Assembly: GCF_022201045.2 (NCBI RefSeq)
Contig: NC_068564.1
Span: 26,751,001 to 26,815,000 of the forward strand
Source: Citrus sinensis
Lineage: Eukaryota; Streptophyta; Magnoliopsida; Sapindales; Rutaceae
DNA length: 64,000 bases
Direction: 5' to 3'
Under the pieces are notes generated by a model that saw nothing but the letters and a program-made list of their open reading frames with translations, made no database searches and was not told where the DNA came from. The first letter of the stretch is position 1. Every line of letters starts with the position of its first letter. Shown here in pieces: positions 42,425 to 54,931 of the stretch. The position numbers and the translations under genes are program-made.

Positions 42425-44011
42425 CTTTGTTTCTGAATGCCTTCAAAAGCTCATTGCTTTTATATGCAGATCAAAACAAGCTAACTTCTTGTGCTATCCG
42501 GTTTCGTTGCTGCCTATGGATGTAGAAAACAGAGTAAATATGGTGGATTTAGAAGAAAAGATTACTAGCCCGTCATAGTCTACTACTAATTAAGGTTTTG
42601 ATTGATATTGAGGCTGGACAGTTGCAGTTTAAATACTATAACTCTAAAGTGTTTAATAAACACTAGCTGTTATAACTTGAAAACTAAGTTTTGTTCTTAT
42701 ACTTGTATTATGAAAAACCTATAACATCTTTACTTTTTTTTTTATCAAAATTATTATTTAGAAGTTGTATTTACTATAGATTATTAACTTTTATTTCATA
42801 ATTAATTTTTTTTTCTACAGACTTGAAAGTTATAGCATTTCAATATCAAATAGGACATCCATGCTAGTATAGGATGCATCAAAGTTTTGTAGTTGGGTGC
42901 TTAAAAGAAATTTTCTGGACAAATTGTCATCGGCTAAATTCTATACACTCGAAAACGTCAAATGCTTCCATTCAGTTCTCCCATGATATAAGATGAATTG
43001 ATTGTTTAAATCAAATGCTTAAGATGAATCCGAGAGGGATTCATCTTACCAATCAACTTTGACTGATTAATTTTCTTTCAAAAATTCAGATTCCTGAATT
43101 TCATTAGAACTTAACGCTATTATATCTTTGTGGCTTAGTTTGATTACAGTGATTGGATTTTTTAAAATCTTGCAATCACTCCCCATGATCGCTGTTACTG
43201 CACAAAATTGAGCTGCTATCTCCATGTGAATAACGAGATTCCGAATCATCAAGCTAATTGTGTGCTACGGAATTTGGTTATGTCAGAATAATTGTATTAT
43301 ATTGATGGTAATAGCATGGGAAAATTTTATCCCAACACAACTTACCAAGCTAATTGTATTCGCACGTAAAATGTTGTAGTTGCCATCTTTAATTTTTGCA
43401 TTCCTCACAATTCTCAAACCTAAATATAATTTGAGAATACTTTTCTATCTTTGCCCTTTGTTGTAATCTCAAGCAACTGTATAATTTGATATGCAATCCA
43501 AAGTCCTTAGAAGCGATTTTAATTGGTTTTTTATTACTTGATAATTTGGGTTAGATTGAGGAGAATTAAAATTTTTTTTTTTTGGGGAGGTTCGTAACCT
43601 ACTTTTTTTTTTAATTTTTTATTATTCTAACACGAACAAGAAAACCATGTTACGATTTCTTTAGGTTTTCATAATATCAAATCAAAAGAAGAAAAAATCA
43701 TTTAAATGGCAATCACATGATAAATTTTGCATAAAAATAAATAAAAATAATTAGAGAAATGATATGGCTATTTGAACTCACTAAAGGCCAAAACTTCCTT
43801 CCACCGGTTGGAACATACCCGCAATTTTGTCCTATTGTGATTTATCTGTTGGATTCAAGAGTAGTGAAATCGAACGGTCAGTAAAAGAACAGCAAATTAA
43901 AGAAGACAAATGGTGTGGCCGGTAAAAGCAATGTCAAATAACCGAAGGAAAAATAAAAAGAAAAGAAAAGTGTAAGTAATTGGGAAATCAGTCGAAATCA
44001 CTGCATCGCTC
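42425..44011. other. Intergenic region with a short hairpin, no gene seen
   Basis: AT-rich. Contains the inverted repeat at 43021-43047 and T-rich tracts at 43570-43620. The open frame at 43067-43252 (minus) has no recognisable motif. Confidence 0.4.
43021..43047. repeat. Perfect 11-bp inverted repeat
   Basis: AAGATGAATCC and its exact complement GGATTCATCTT flank a 5-base loop (GAGAG). The role is unknown. Confidence 0.8.
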
Positions 44012-44411
44012 GTGGCTGTGGCACAGTGGGGAAGACGTACTAATTGTCTCCTCGCGATCAATGGCAAGACCCCAAATTTGGTGACTGCTCAGGCATGTTC
44101 GGACGCCGATTACATGGACAGAAAGGTAAATCTTTTAGATTTATGTTGGACACCGATTATTGTTCTTACGGATTGTATGAAGAGTTTAATTGTTAGCAGT
44201 CGATATAGTGAAATAAGTGAATAATTGTTATAAAATGAATTGTTGAAGTTATTATTTTCACTTACTTTTACTTCCCATATGCAAAATTATATTATTTTTT
44301 GTTATGCTTGTTAATAACTGGTGGTTGTTGCTTGTGTTGCGAAAGTTGCAGAACTTCATGTCTATGAGATCACCGACTGAGATAATGGCATGGGAGCTTA
44401 ACTTCGAGTAA
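44012..44411 (+). other. Possible small spliced ORF, not recognised
   Basis: An open stretch to GACAGAAAG/GTAAATC (exon end about 44126) joins in phase to TTGCAG/AACTTCATG (exon 2, 44352-44411), ending MAWELNFE. The first exon lacks an in-frame ATG apart from a late one at 44115, so the start is unclear. It could be a fragment or a chance arrangement. Confidence 0.2.
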
Positions 44412-47042
44412 GCAACAAATGTGCGAATTCAGCTGGTGATGTTGTATGTTATAGCAACAAAGTGAGTCAGTTTGTTATGAAGATAAATTTATTTTGAAGT
44501 TGATACAGATCCTCGAACTATGCAAATGAGAACATATGATATATGGCAATAATTGTGGATATCATAATGATTATTAACCATTATGTCTTATTGGGTAAAT
44601 TGCTGTATGTTGCATTTGCAAGAAAACTTGTCATTTAAGAAATTTTGCCTAAATAGTTGATTGAAAGGTACTTTCGACAATTGTATATAACATCCTGAAA
44701 ATGCAGGGAAATTTAGAGAAAAACTGTTATCAGGAAGCCGCGAGAGTATATGGTGTTGACAAGATAGGATGTTTTAGCCCTTTTTTATGTATTGTTTTCC
44801 TTATGCACAGGCAAAACAATGTCTATTGAGGTTCATATGTTGTCAGTCATATATATCAAAATATAATTGGTTAAATCAAAATATATCTGCATATATATAT
44901 ATACATGAAGCAATTGGACTAGTGCTGAGGTGTGAAATATATTATTAAGCATGGATAAATTAAGTATGATGTTGTATACTTAAGAATATTATAGGCCTGA
45001 GTAATGAGAGTAATCTTACTTTTGATTTGTTAATTAAATGAATAATATGAACAATAACATTATAAAAACATATTATAAGCAAATTATGTTAGAATGATAA
45101 CTAAGAAGCTTTGTAGTTAGTAGTTTTGAAATGAAGATACTCTCTTTGTTGTTAAATTAAAATCCTTAATTATTCCAATATATGTGCAATTTTCATATGT
45201 ATTATGGAAATTGGTAAAGTGTTGTGTGCCTGGCAGATGATTATCGAAACCATGATGACTGGCAGTTGATTAAGTTTGTGGAATTATTTAGCTGAAAATG
45301 AAATGACAATAAAATAAAAAATGAAGCAATTTACTACTATTGCTAATAAAATATCTCGACTTGGCTTGATGTTCATCACGTGTTGTTAGTTTCATATACT
45401 ATAGATACAAACCTCTCCGTTTTTTGTCTTTATAAGGTATCTTCGTTTGGACTTTATGTGAATGAAGATGCATTTATGTTCGTAACGTTATTAATGTGAA
45501 ATTTGTTTTTACACATTGAACCAGAAACAATGCACACCGAAATTGGTGCTTGCATTATAGGTAAGCTTTGTGGTAAGTCTTTGGTTGGACCACAATAAAC
45601 TAGTTAGGCAGTATTTCTTTGGGTTTATAAAATTTTTGGTGCTTTTTATTCTATTCTGCTTTATTTTGAGGAGGCCATTCTGGCAATGGCAGTTGCAAAA
45701 TTCGACATCTCTCTTATTTTGATTCGAAGAAGATGGTTATTGCTTTGTTCACGTGTTTGTTATTATGATGTTTAGTATTGTGTATGCATTAAAACATCTT
45801 CATTTAAGTGTCATTGAATCAGCATCGCTTCACGTTGCTTTTAGGTAGTTGTTCCATATGGAATTGAGTACCTGCCTAGAGAAATTAGTACGCTGGGAAG
45901 TTATATAAGTAAACTCATTTATTTACGACGGTGTCTGATACAACATTTTGTCAGATGGTTTAGCTTTATGAATGCTGAGACATTGCAATTGCATGCGACA
46001 TGTGTTGTTTAAGTCTATCAGTATGTCCGTGTGTATCAGTTAGGTGGGTGGCAGGACTACTGTACATTGTCCAATAGAAATGCTTTTCCATTGTGATGAT
46101 GTTGTACTATTGGGTTTATTCTTCAGGTTATTTATATTAGAACCTATGAAATTCTTCTATCAGCAAACAGAGGACCAGTTGAAGATGCAGATTGTCCTTT
46201 GAACAATTAGAAGTATGCATTTATTGTATAAATTTACCCATAGACATGCATTATGTCATCACTTTGTAGTTTATTATGATAGTTATTGTAGTGACTGGGT
46301 AATTATTAGTAGGCAATATCTTTCATTTGTGTGAAGATGTATGTCTTTAGAGAAAGCATCATGGTTAATGGTGATGCTTTTGACAGATCTGACCTATACG
46401 CGTATTTTGGTAGACGCTTAGGTCGCAGCGACAATCAAACATTTCCGGATCTCCAGTTATGATATTAAAAATGCATAACAATTGGAATTTGCCTTGAACT
46501 TGAATTGTTATTGAAGATTGGACACACATTGTTGTGCATTGAAGGAAATAAAAGAACACTAAACTTGGCATAAGTACAATAGTAAATTACTTTAGAGGGA
46601 TTAAAGGTCGATAAAGTAGTGATATCTAGGATTCATCATGCCTTGCACCATGGGAGAGATAAGGAAACCTAGTTACACCCTTGTGACAGATTAAATTTGA
46701 AGAACAAAACATGCAAACTCAGCTCCATGTTTTATCTTTTAAGGACAATTAGAGCACAATTGATGCTGAGGTGTCACGCTACAAGAAATTAATTATTCAG
46801 TGAAATCTTATTCTTAATATTGTCATCATAAGGATGCGTGGTCTCCGTTCGCTTATATGGAAAATTCGTCTTATTTAAAAACCTGCATGCAAATGAACAA
46901 AACTTGAAAGTGAGGGAGCAATATTTGTTGGCGATGAGGAAAAATGTAAAAATCTTACTTATTCTGCCTTCTGTAGAGGCTGAGGTGACGTTACAAGACT
47001 TCATTCGTTATAGAAGCTTTCATGGGCGGATGAGAAATTGGT
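44412..47042. other. Long non-coding stretch, nothing identified
   Basis: About 2.6 kb of AT-rich sequence. Short open frames (for example 46365-46571 and 46789-47004 on minus) lack motifs. It may hold the 3' part of a MULE, including later exons of the transposase, but I cannot demonstrate that. Confidence 0.4.
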
Positions 47043-49505
47043 CTATGATAAATGCAAGTGTTCCAAATATGAGTTGCTAATATTTGCATATTGGAGATAA
47101 ACATAAATAGAGGAAGAAACAAACTTGTTATCTACACTAACCTTAGCACCAGATGCCTCGACATGAGTCTCTTTCGTGTCATTCTGAGTTGGCACCAAAG
47201 TTTGGTCATATAAATCATCAGCAATAAATGATGTGTTGTCTAGTGCGGAGGGCGGCAGGATTTCATCACATAATTTCAGCTGCCATTTAGATCGTTCGGG
47301 AAGTTTATCCATACCTGAGGCATAAGTTGTCCGATATTGGTCCATCGAGAAAAGTTGGTGAACATTGTCTTCAATGTTCTCACCTAGTTCTTCTAAGCAT
47401 CTACAAGCATGAGAACACGGAATCCCTGATAGTTGCCACAATCGACATGTGCAAGTCATTGAAGTAATGTCCACCTCATAAGTCATAGAATCAGTATCCT
47501 CAACTTTCATCTGGCGCCCTGTTGAATATAATATCCTGATTTGTTGACCTTGTATGACACGGTTACGAATTTGCTGCTGAACTGATGGAGTTATTTTATT
47601 CCTCAACCAATTCCAACCTGACAATCGTCGTCGTTCATATGTATCTGCTATGAAAGATGAAATTGCTGCAAACCTATCAGCAATGCTAAGGCTAAAAAAT
47701 TTTGCGAAACTGTTTCGAAGGTATACTGTGAGCATGATGGTTACATTTGTGCATTTGACCCAAACTGGCATGCAATGCAACGCCCATTTCTTCCATTGTG
47801 TTTGAAACAGCCACTGATGGCATTCAATGCTTGAACTTTGTATCATTTTAATGTACCTTGTGAATTGCACTTCCGACGTGCTACGACAGGCAGCCCAGAA
47901 TAAGTCTTTCACAGGTGGATCAGGGAATTGTACCAACATCTGATTGTAAATGCTGCAGCAGCATTGTCTACAGTGAGCCAGAGGAATGCAATCTTCGATG
48001 GCTTCAAGAACCCCATTATCCCCATCTGTGATAATGCATAGTCCCTCTCCATTTTCCCTTCTCAACGCTCGAATTAAATTATTAAGGAAAAAATACCAAG
48101 AGTTAAAGTCCTCTATTTCCACTTCGGCGAGGGCAATTGGTAGAATGTCATTGTTTCCATCAAGAGCAGCAGCAACCAGCATGACACTTTTATGTACGCT
48201 GTTTATAACCCAGCCATCAACTGCGATGAAATTACGAAAGTTCATCTTAAAAGTAAAGGCTGGTTCATGGAAGCATACAAACATCCTATGAAATATTTTA
48301 CTACATCCACTGTCTTCGTCTTTAGTCTCCAACACTACAATGTTGTGGCTGTTTATTCGTTCAATCTCGGTCTTCAACTGTGTAAGCCTTGTATATCCCT
48401 GCACGTGATCTTTGCCCAGAAGTTGTTGTGCACGCTTTTCTGCTTTAAAAATCTTCCATTCCGGGCATACAACTCCGAATGTTTGAATGATTTGTTGCTT
48501 AACCTCTACAGAGGCCGTTTCTGGATTCTGCTTCCATAAATGGAGATAATTTGCAGCTATCCACTTGCTTGTACACTTAAATGCTCGTTTTATATGACAA
48601 GCATGGGTCAGTGAAATATCTTTAACAATGAAAGAGTTCCCTGTTGATATCTTTGCTCCCACAATTTTCCAATCACATCGTAATAAAGAACACTCAAGGT
48701 GGATCAAATCAGGACCATTCTCGATAATGCATAATTTGAATCCCTCCCGAAGAGAAAATACCTCTACAGCCCGTCGAAACTGAAATTCATCCCTAAAAAG
48801 TTGTCCCTGACGCATTATCATTTTGTGATGCACATTATCTTCAAATAAGAAACCAGTAGTATGGTGTATTTCCCGGCAGCGAGGGATTGTGCCTATGTAC
48901 AGTACAGTAACATCAGTGTCCGAGCAGTATCCCTCTAAGTAAGTGACACTGTGATTGTTGTCTGGAATAAAATCTTCCTCATCATCGGAATACGATTGTG
49001 TAGCCCCCTTGTTATGTTCACGAACCCATTGACCTGTCCCTTCATCAATTGCAGAAGCAATGAGGTTTATACAAGTATGTAAATTGTTTATGACATCATC
49101 TTCATCAGCATCAGAAACATCATTCTGTCCAAATGTGTCCATGAGGTCTCTGTGCGATAGCATAATTGTCTTCCCTGTCGGTTTTTCATTACTCTTTATG
49201 GGTCGTTCGGCTATACTAGAAGTTGCAGGGCATTTGCCTAGTTTCAGTGGCTGGTTTTCAAATGATCTACATGATTCTTCTTTCCCATGTTTTCCCCCAA
49301 ACAATTCTCTTCGGACTATTTTTTCCCTCAAATGTCTGGTAATTTTTTCAAAAGTATTTTTTGTTGTGCCCAAATTAAGTGCAGATTGTTGCATATATGA
49401 CCCTACAGAATCTTGTACTGGAGTGAAATTTGCCTTTGATTGAGAGCTCTGATCAGTACATTTTTGCTTTTTATGACGATCAATAGTCTGATCTCTTGCC
49501 TCCAT
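47043..49505 (-). CDS. MuDR-type (Mutator-like) transposase
   Basis: Start chosen at ATG 49505 (MEARDQTIDRH); an upstream TTG frame extends to 49538. Order: low-complexity N-terminus with acidic patches (DADEDDVINN, DDEEDFIP); MuDR DNA-binding domain (FRDEFQFRRAVEVFSLREGFKL ... CDWKIVG) at about residue 240-310; MULE catalytic core with FIAVDGWVINS (first Asp) and LCIITDGDNG (second Asp); SWIM zinc finger CTCRLWQLSGIPCSHA at about residue 715-730. The usual CxxH after the second Asp reads CRQCCCSIYNQ here, apparently without the His. The frame runs to 47043, but GCTAAG/GTTAGT at 47142 is a plausible donor, so the true 3' end may be spliced. No stop or frameshift interrupts it. Confidence 0.85.
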   Translation of the reverse strand: MEARDQTIDRHKKQKCTDQSSQSKANFTPVQDSVGSYMQQSALNLGTTKNTFEKITRHLREKIVRRELFGGKHGKEESCRSFENQPLKLGKCPATSSIAERPIKSNEKPTGKTIMLSHRDLMDTFGQNDVSDADEDDVINNLHTCINLIASAIDEGTGQWVREHNKGATQSYSDDEEDFIPDNNHSVTYLEGYCSDTDVTVLYIGTIPRCREIHHTTGFLFEDNVHHKMIMRQGQLFRDEFQFRRAVEVFSLREGFKLCIIENGPDLIHLECSLLRCDWKIVGAKISTGNSFIVKDISLTHACHIKRAFKCTSKWIAANYLHLWKQNPETASVEVKQQIIQTFGVVCPEWKIFKAEKRAQQLLGKDHVQGYTRLTQLKTEIERINSHNIVVLETKDEDSGCSKIFHRMFVCFHEPAFTFKMNFRNFIAVDGWVINSVHKSVMLVAAALDGNNDILPIALAEVEIEDFNSWYFFLNNLIRALRRENGEGLCIITDGDNGVLEAIEDCIPLAHCRQCCCSIYNQMLVQFPDPPVKDLFWAACRSTSEVQFTRYIKMIQSSSIECHQWLFQTQWKKWALHCMPVWVKCTNVTIMLTVYLRNSFAKFFSLSIADRFAAISSFIADTYERRRLSGWNWLRNKITPSVQQQIRNRVIQGQQIRILYSTGRQMKVEDTDSMTYEVDITSMTCTCRLWQLSGIPCSHACRCLEELGENIEDNVHQLFSMDQYRTTYASGMDKLPERSKWQLKLCDEILPPSALDNTSFIADDLYDQTLVPTQNDTKETHVEASGAKVSVDNKFVSSSIYVYLQYANISNSYLEHLHLS

Positions 49506-51596
49506 TATGTTATCAACAACAATGTACTTGTTGGACAAGTAAAAATGATCAAATTGCCTGCATTGAGCAAAATTGGTGTCTTAACAGACCGAATAGGGGA
49601 AATAATAAGCGAGACATTTTATTAATGAATTTAAACAGTGAATAGATAAGTGATTATATGTCGTTATATACATGTGCAATTTCGGCCAAATAAATATACC
49701 TCTATATAACAATTTATTCTTAATTTTCATGAACATTACATACGGACTAACATTATGTCAAAACACATTCATCATGGCATTGAAAATCATAGCAGTAATG
49801 ATATTATGTGATGTTATTAAAGGAATACCTAAAAAACAACACCTGTTCCTTGCAAACTTAACCTCGCGAAAAGTCACTCATAACCATTGACCCGTGTATA
49901 TTGAGCAATCCCAAACCTCAGTCCATACAATCTTGTCTTCGATCTTCTTCACATGGTTGTTTTTCCAATTGCTTGCATATAAACCCTTTTAGTTCTGTAG
50001 TGGTGTAATTGTAAGTGATAGTGTTCCTGGAACAACAAATATACCACATAGCCTTGGAGATCATGGTTTTATAATAAAGATGTTCATAATATTTCTATTC
50101 GTACGTGGAGTGGACGGCAAGTAACAAGTTATTGGATAGGCATCTGAAGTAAGTACACGTGTCGTCCTCAGTAAATTCTCCTACGCGATACATTTGTTGC
50201 CGCATATTCAACACGAGTTACATTGATTTGCCATTGGCTAAAATTTATACTTGCCTTCACGGTCCTGTTGTTGAAGGATATGCCCTTTAATTGTGTTTCT
50301 CAATTAGTGGAGAGCCCATACAATGAAATATCTCTGGCAGAGTTTATAAATTTGTTCTGAAAGTTGGAATTTTTTGGGCTTAACATGTTAAGGATGAAAT
50401 TTCTGGGCAGGAGCAATAACGGTTCAAATGGTCAAACGACACTGCGTAATAATTTTTATGAGTGAAGAAATGTACTAGCATGTAGGAAAATTTTTAGATT
50501 ATTTATTGGATCGACAATTTCCAAATAAGTGCAGATTATCTATTAAATGTAAGTTTTTGATATAACCTCGTTGTAGGTTGAGCAAATTCGTTAGTGTAAA
50601 AAACAAGAAAATTTTGTATATATTCGAGTATTTGTTTGCTCTTATTCGTAAATTGATTGTAGACTGTCGAATGTTCATTTTATTCTTCCTGTTATGTAGT
50701 GCAGCTTTCAAGGTTCATTTAATTTGCTCGGTGATTTCCTTACGAAGCATAAGATTTGTTCTTGTAACTAGTTAAATAAACAAGTTAAACTTATGAATGT
50801 TTCCGCTCAAATTATCATAAGGCATAACTTAACTTATATTGCTATTGGTCCTCAACCGATAGGTCACCCGTTTCAAAGTAAGAACCTTACTTAGTTTCGT
50901 TTTCTCCCACCTCACAACTTGAATGCATGTGTACCTTGCTGGGACCCTTACATACTGGCTTATAATTTTGCTATGACACGAGTTACAATGGTTTCCATAA
51001 ATTTTTACGAGTGACAATCTTGTGCGGAAAACAATGTCATAACTTTATCATTAACCAGTTACTTTTATGACTTATTGCACTTTTGACAAAATATAATTTT
51101 TTTTGTTATTTGTCGCATACCATTCACCCACAATATTCAAACTCTACTGTTATCAGTGACGACGATGCTCATTACAGCCACCTGCTGACTGAAGCCAATA
51201 AATGTTTAAAAATGGTACACAAGACATTGCAAGCAGCACAAAAACAACGACATATTATTACAACATTAAAACTCGGCAGGTGCAACATTGATAATACTAG
51301 TCACACAACCATCTTACATAACTTTAGTAAAAAGACATATTAATTAACGTAGAGGGGACGATCTCTGGAAGTGGGCCCATTCACTTCAGCTATTGAGATG
51401 TAGGAATTATTTTTGTTGCCACGTCACTGTCTTCGCAGAGCTGTTGCGCTGTCGTTTCCATCTCCTCCTTCAATAGACAATCAGAAATAATTTTTGTTAC
51501 AATTCGAACATTAACAAGCACAAAACAGTAGGTAATTAATTCTGCCTCTACGTCTGCTACTAATAATGAACGGCTGTGAACTGAGGATTCACTACA
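49506..51596. other. Non-coding spacer between the MuDR-type gene and small gene A
   Basis: AT-rich, with short unsupported frames only (for example 51083-51343 plus). No terminal repeats were identified. Confidence 0.4.
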
Positions 51597-52178
51597 TCAT
51601 ACATTAGAAATATTATCAAGTGAAGTACGCAAAAACATCAATTTATGTAATTCTCTCACCCGTTCATGTACAACATTTGGTGATACATCCTCAGGAACAT
51701 TTTGCACTTGTGCAAATCGCTTGCTGGGACCCTCGTCACTCGAACTTATGCTTGGGTTTTCACGCTTTCGATAATTTGATGGTTGATTTGGTGCAGACTT
51801 CGTTGCCGCAACTGTCAATGCATTGGGCTGCATGCCGGTTATCATTGGCGGCTGAAATTGGGTGGCATCTGCATTAGTGAAATATACTCCTATATCGAGA
51901 TTGCGAAGTCCCCTTCTAATGCAACCTTGCACGATTTTGTGAAGCAAGTTGTCAGATATTACGGGTACATCCAAGTTGAATGCCCAAGGGATGTGAACTC
52001 TTGGACGAAAGACATGCTTTCTGGGAGATTCAGGTCGCTTCAGCACCATGGAGGCTACGTTACATAGCTGAAGCATATTGAAGTCGAAGGGCTTGTTAGT
52101 TTTCAGCAGCACCGTTCTATCCATGTATTCAAGGGCAAAAGTAAAGCACTCTTCTGTTGGGACTTGTTCAGCTGCCAT
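51597..52178 (-). CDS. Small gene A, unrecognised, homologous to small gene B
   Basis: 193 codons from ATG 52178 (MAAEQVPTEECFTF). TTTCAG lies seven bases upstream of the ATG, suggesting a 5'-UTR intron acceptor. Residues about 8-105 form a compact domain (ALEYMDRTVLLKT, FDFNMLQLCNVASMVL, HIPWAFNLDVPV, IVQGCIRRGLRNLDIGVYF). It aligns throughout with gene B (LLYMGRIVLLQT, FKVHQLCSLAAMVV, TVPWAHISIDVPT, IVRECILRGFLKLEINVLF). The C-terminal third is polar (NYRKRENPSISSSDEGPSKR) and ends RVRELHKLMFLRTSLDNISNV. It sits 2.1 kb upstream of the MuDR-type transposase on the same strand. I do not recognise the domain; a transposon accessory protein is a guess from context. Confidence 0.65.
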   Translation of the reverse strand: MAAEQVPTEECFTFALEYMDRTVLLKTNKPFDFNMLQLCNVASMVLKRPESPRKHVFRPRVHIPWAFNLDVPVISDNLLHKIVQGCIRRGLRNLDIGVYFTNADATQFQPPMITGMQPNALTVAATKSAPNQPSNYRKRENPSISSSDEGPSKRFAQVQNVPEDVSPNVVHERVRELHKLMFLRTSLDNISNV

Positions 52179-53146
52179 TGATTTGCTGAAATAGACATTT
52201 GAACCCATAATCCATAAGTTACATAATCATTTCACTTGAAGAAGTACACTTACATTAAACACCGACATTATAAAAATGTATAAAAGCATAAGACGATAAC
52301 TTACTTATAAGCTGGAATTTCGTCGTTAGGTTATGCAGTATATGCATAGGTTCACTTGAAGTTGGAGAGATTCATTATTAATATAGGTGATGAAGATGGG
52401 GGATCGTTAGCTTACTTGGGCACCAAGGTTCTTTTTGCTTAGATCACGACCTTTCATTTATTAGCCTAATTTACAAATGGACGGTCACTTGTTTCTTTGA
52501 AAATAAGTTGCTGAGTTGATGAGCGTGAGAGATATTACTCCGCCACCCACATCTCCTACTGAAGTACATTCATTTAACTTAGAAACAATAAATGACATGT
52601 CAATATCAATTATTTTGGTTACTGTTCGAATGCATATTCAACACACTATATGAAAATATTTCAACACTGTGAACGAAACTTATTGTGGACATGGATTTTT
52701 GTCCCTGCTGCGATTTACTGGCCACATTTCTGTCGAAGAAATTAATGGACAACACTATTGGTGCGTTGAAACTTGGGCAGCAAGTACCTTTTCTTATCTG
52801 CCTCTCGAAAGGGCCACGTGGCCTCGTTTCGTGATATTTGTAATCACAATATGTACAAATTACTTTGATGCATTAATGGGGATCTGTGATATTATGCGAG
52901 ATTAACTAATCCCGATATGCAGGGACGGCTCTGTTCGTTCCAAAATTACTGAAATAACCCTATGCATCTGATCCACAGTTGTAGAAAATACATTTGCATT
53001 GTCAGAAAAGACAGTCATTCGAATTTTGAATTTCAAACCTACAGATGGGTGGGATTAGAGATAAACTTAGAATAAATTAATTGTACCCTAGTTTTTATTT
53101 TTAATTATTATAGTCCACTTCAAAGAAAAAAAGAACCAGGGCTTCC
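52179..53146. other. Spacer between small gene A and the GRF gene
   Basis: Probable 5' leader and promoter of gene A (leftward) and of the GRF gene (rightward). A 78-codon frame at 52669-52905 (plus) has no recognisable motif. Confidence 0.35.
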
Positions 53147-53545
53147 ATGGCATCGTCTAGCAGCACCAATGATGGTAGGCCTCTTTACCCCCGAATTAAG
53201 AACAGACACTGTAGGTGCCCTGAACGCAGGCGGTCCATTGTGAGGATTTCAGAATCTTCTGCGAATCCTGGCCGGTTGTATTTTGCTTGTGACACGTGCA
53301 AATTTTAGGAATTTTGGCTGCCAGATATCGAGGAGTGCTACAACATTTATGATTTCGCAGACGCCAGATTGCATGTGTTGCGGGAAATGCATCCACTTCC
53401 TCAAATCAATAATGATGTTAACAGACGCGTTCGTAGGCTAGAGGGTATTGTTTGGTTTTTGGGTACTACTCTGGCCGCTGCATCAGCAGTGGTGGGTGCA
53501 CTAGTCGTCAATGGTTGGTTGTTTCAACCTGGATCTAGTGCGTAA
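53147..53545 (+). pseudogene. GRF-type zinc finger protein with C-terminal transmembrane helix, one stop
   Basis: 132 codons from ATG 53147. Residues about 22-57 carry the GRF zinc-finger pattern: CRCPERRRSIVRIS, NPGRLYFAC, DTCKF, then EFW. A TAG at 53306-53308 falls within the C-x-F-F-x-W end of the finger. The frame then continues with a short helical segment (DVNRRVRRLEGIVWFL) and a hydrophobic helix (GTTLAAASAVVGALVVNGWLF) to the TAA at 53543. This finger-plus-membrane-anchor layout is common in small plant GRF proteins of unknown function. The nonsense codon makes this copy probably inactive. It is oriented away from gene A. Confidence 0.7.
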
Positions 53546-54931
53546 TTAGCATTTGTGCATATATGGCTTTCGTTAGTAATAGAGTATTATCGCACAAATT
53601 GCTCTAAGATAATTATGGAATGTAAGACTTTTGTTCATAACCGTGCAGGTTGGTTCATGGTTTCATATTCGTCGTGTACTTGGTTAAATTTTCGATTAAT
53701 AAACTCAAAGTTATATGATTAAGAGTTAAATTTTCGCAATTTATCCAATTTTTCCGTATCATATTTTCTCTGTATTGGACGTGTGAATTGAGGAAGACAA
53801 AAATATAGGCTGCTTTGATATGCTTTTAACCTCACATCGCATAATCTTTAGAAATTGGAGTTGTCAGCCTCAGCATGAAGACTCACGGAGATTGTTGCAG
53901 TGTTACTTGGTTTTATGAGGAATTTATTAAGGGAACGAAATGAGTGGTGCTTCAATTGTAATAAGTTCAATCAAGTGACTTTTTCCTGTTTATTGCACTC
54001 TTTTTTGCAGAGTGAATTCCGCACTAATCAGACTACACTTTTGTAATGCAGCATACACCCAAGTGGTTTCGACTCCCATTGTACGATTGCATTTTTAGTT
54101 CACCCCACGTATATATGACATTAATATAATTGACATAATTTTCCTGTTATGATAAGGGATGCCACATGCTACGCTACAACATATTGTTAGTGGAGGAGAT
54201 ATTGATTGAGCTGGTGCTGTCTTCTTCAACCATCTATCCATATGAATTCATTAACACATGTTCTTGTATAATATCATTAATGCCTCCGTAAATTGTAATT
54301 AATATAATGATCCAATATCTCATCCATTGGATAAATGCAGTTCATGGGTAAAAGCTCCTTCAATTAATTCTCACCCTGCACATTGAACTCTCACAGCCTA
54401 CTCTTCAATAAGAATCAATATGTCCAAGTGCCTTCAAATAAACCATAAAGATCCTCATGTTCCTATAATATTTCATGACAAAAAAATGATAGTTGGGAGT
54501 TTGTTGAGGCCCATTCAATATTATGGGCCTGTACATTCTTTATATAAACAACATGCCTATGAGATTCATTTGCAAACTAGTAAGGATGGGGTTTTTGGTA
54601 CAGGTGCAACATTCAATTCAAATAATTGCATGCATATAATAGACCTATCAATGTATGTATGATTTGCATTAAACTTTATGTATTAACAGGCAATGCATAA
54701 ATAAGTACAATGAGTTTTATCCAAAACAGCACCAAATATGACAGAAGTGGTATAGTACGACTGTTATTACCATTGATAAAGCCATTACATGATGGCTTAT
54801 CTATAGTATTCTAACATTCAAAAACATTCGACTACGTAAGAAGGACAACTCTTCGGTCAACTTGCTCCTGATTTGTGCCCACTTGGACAATAATAACATT
54901 TACAAAATACACCATCAGGTAGTAGCTACAC
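53546..54931. other. Intergenic region, no gene seen
   Basis: AT-rich with no recognisable motif. An 80-codon frame at 54420-54662 (plus) has no homology I can name. Confidence 0.4.

Noticed and set aside
52915..52960. CAGGGACGGCTCTG as a possible transposon end
   Set aside because: No matching inverted end or target duplication was found within the window.
54420..54662. 80-codon plus-strand frame
   Set aside because: No recognisable motif; length is within chance expectation for this base composition.
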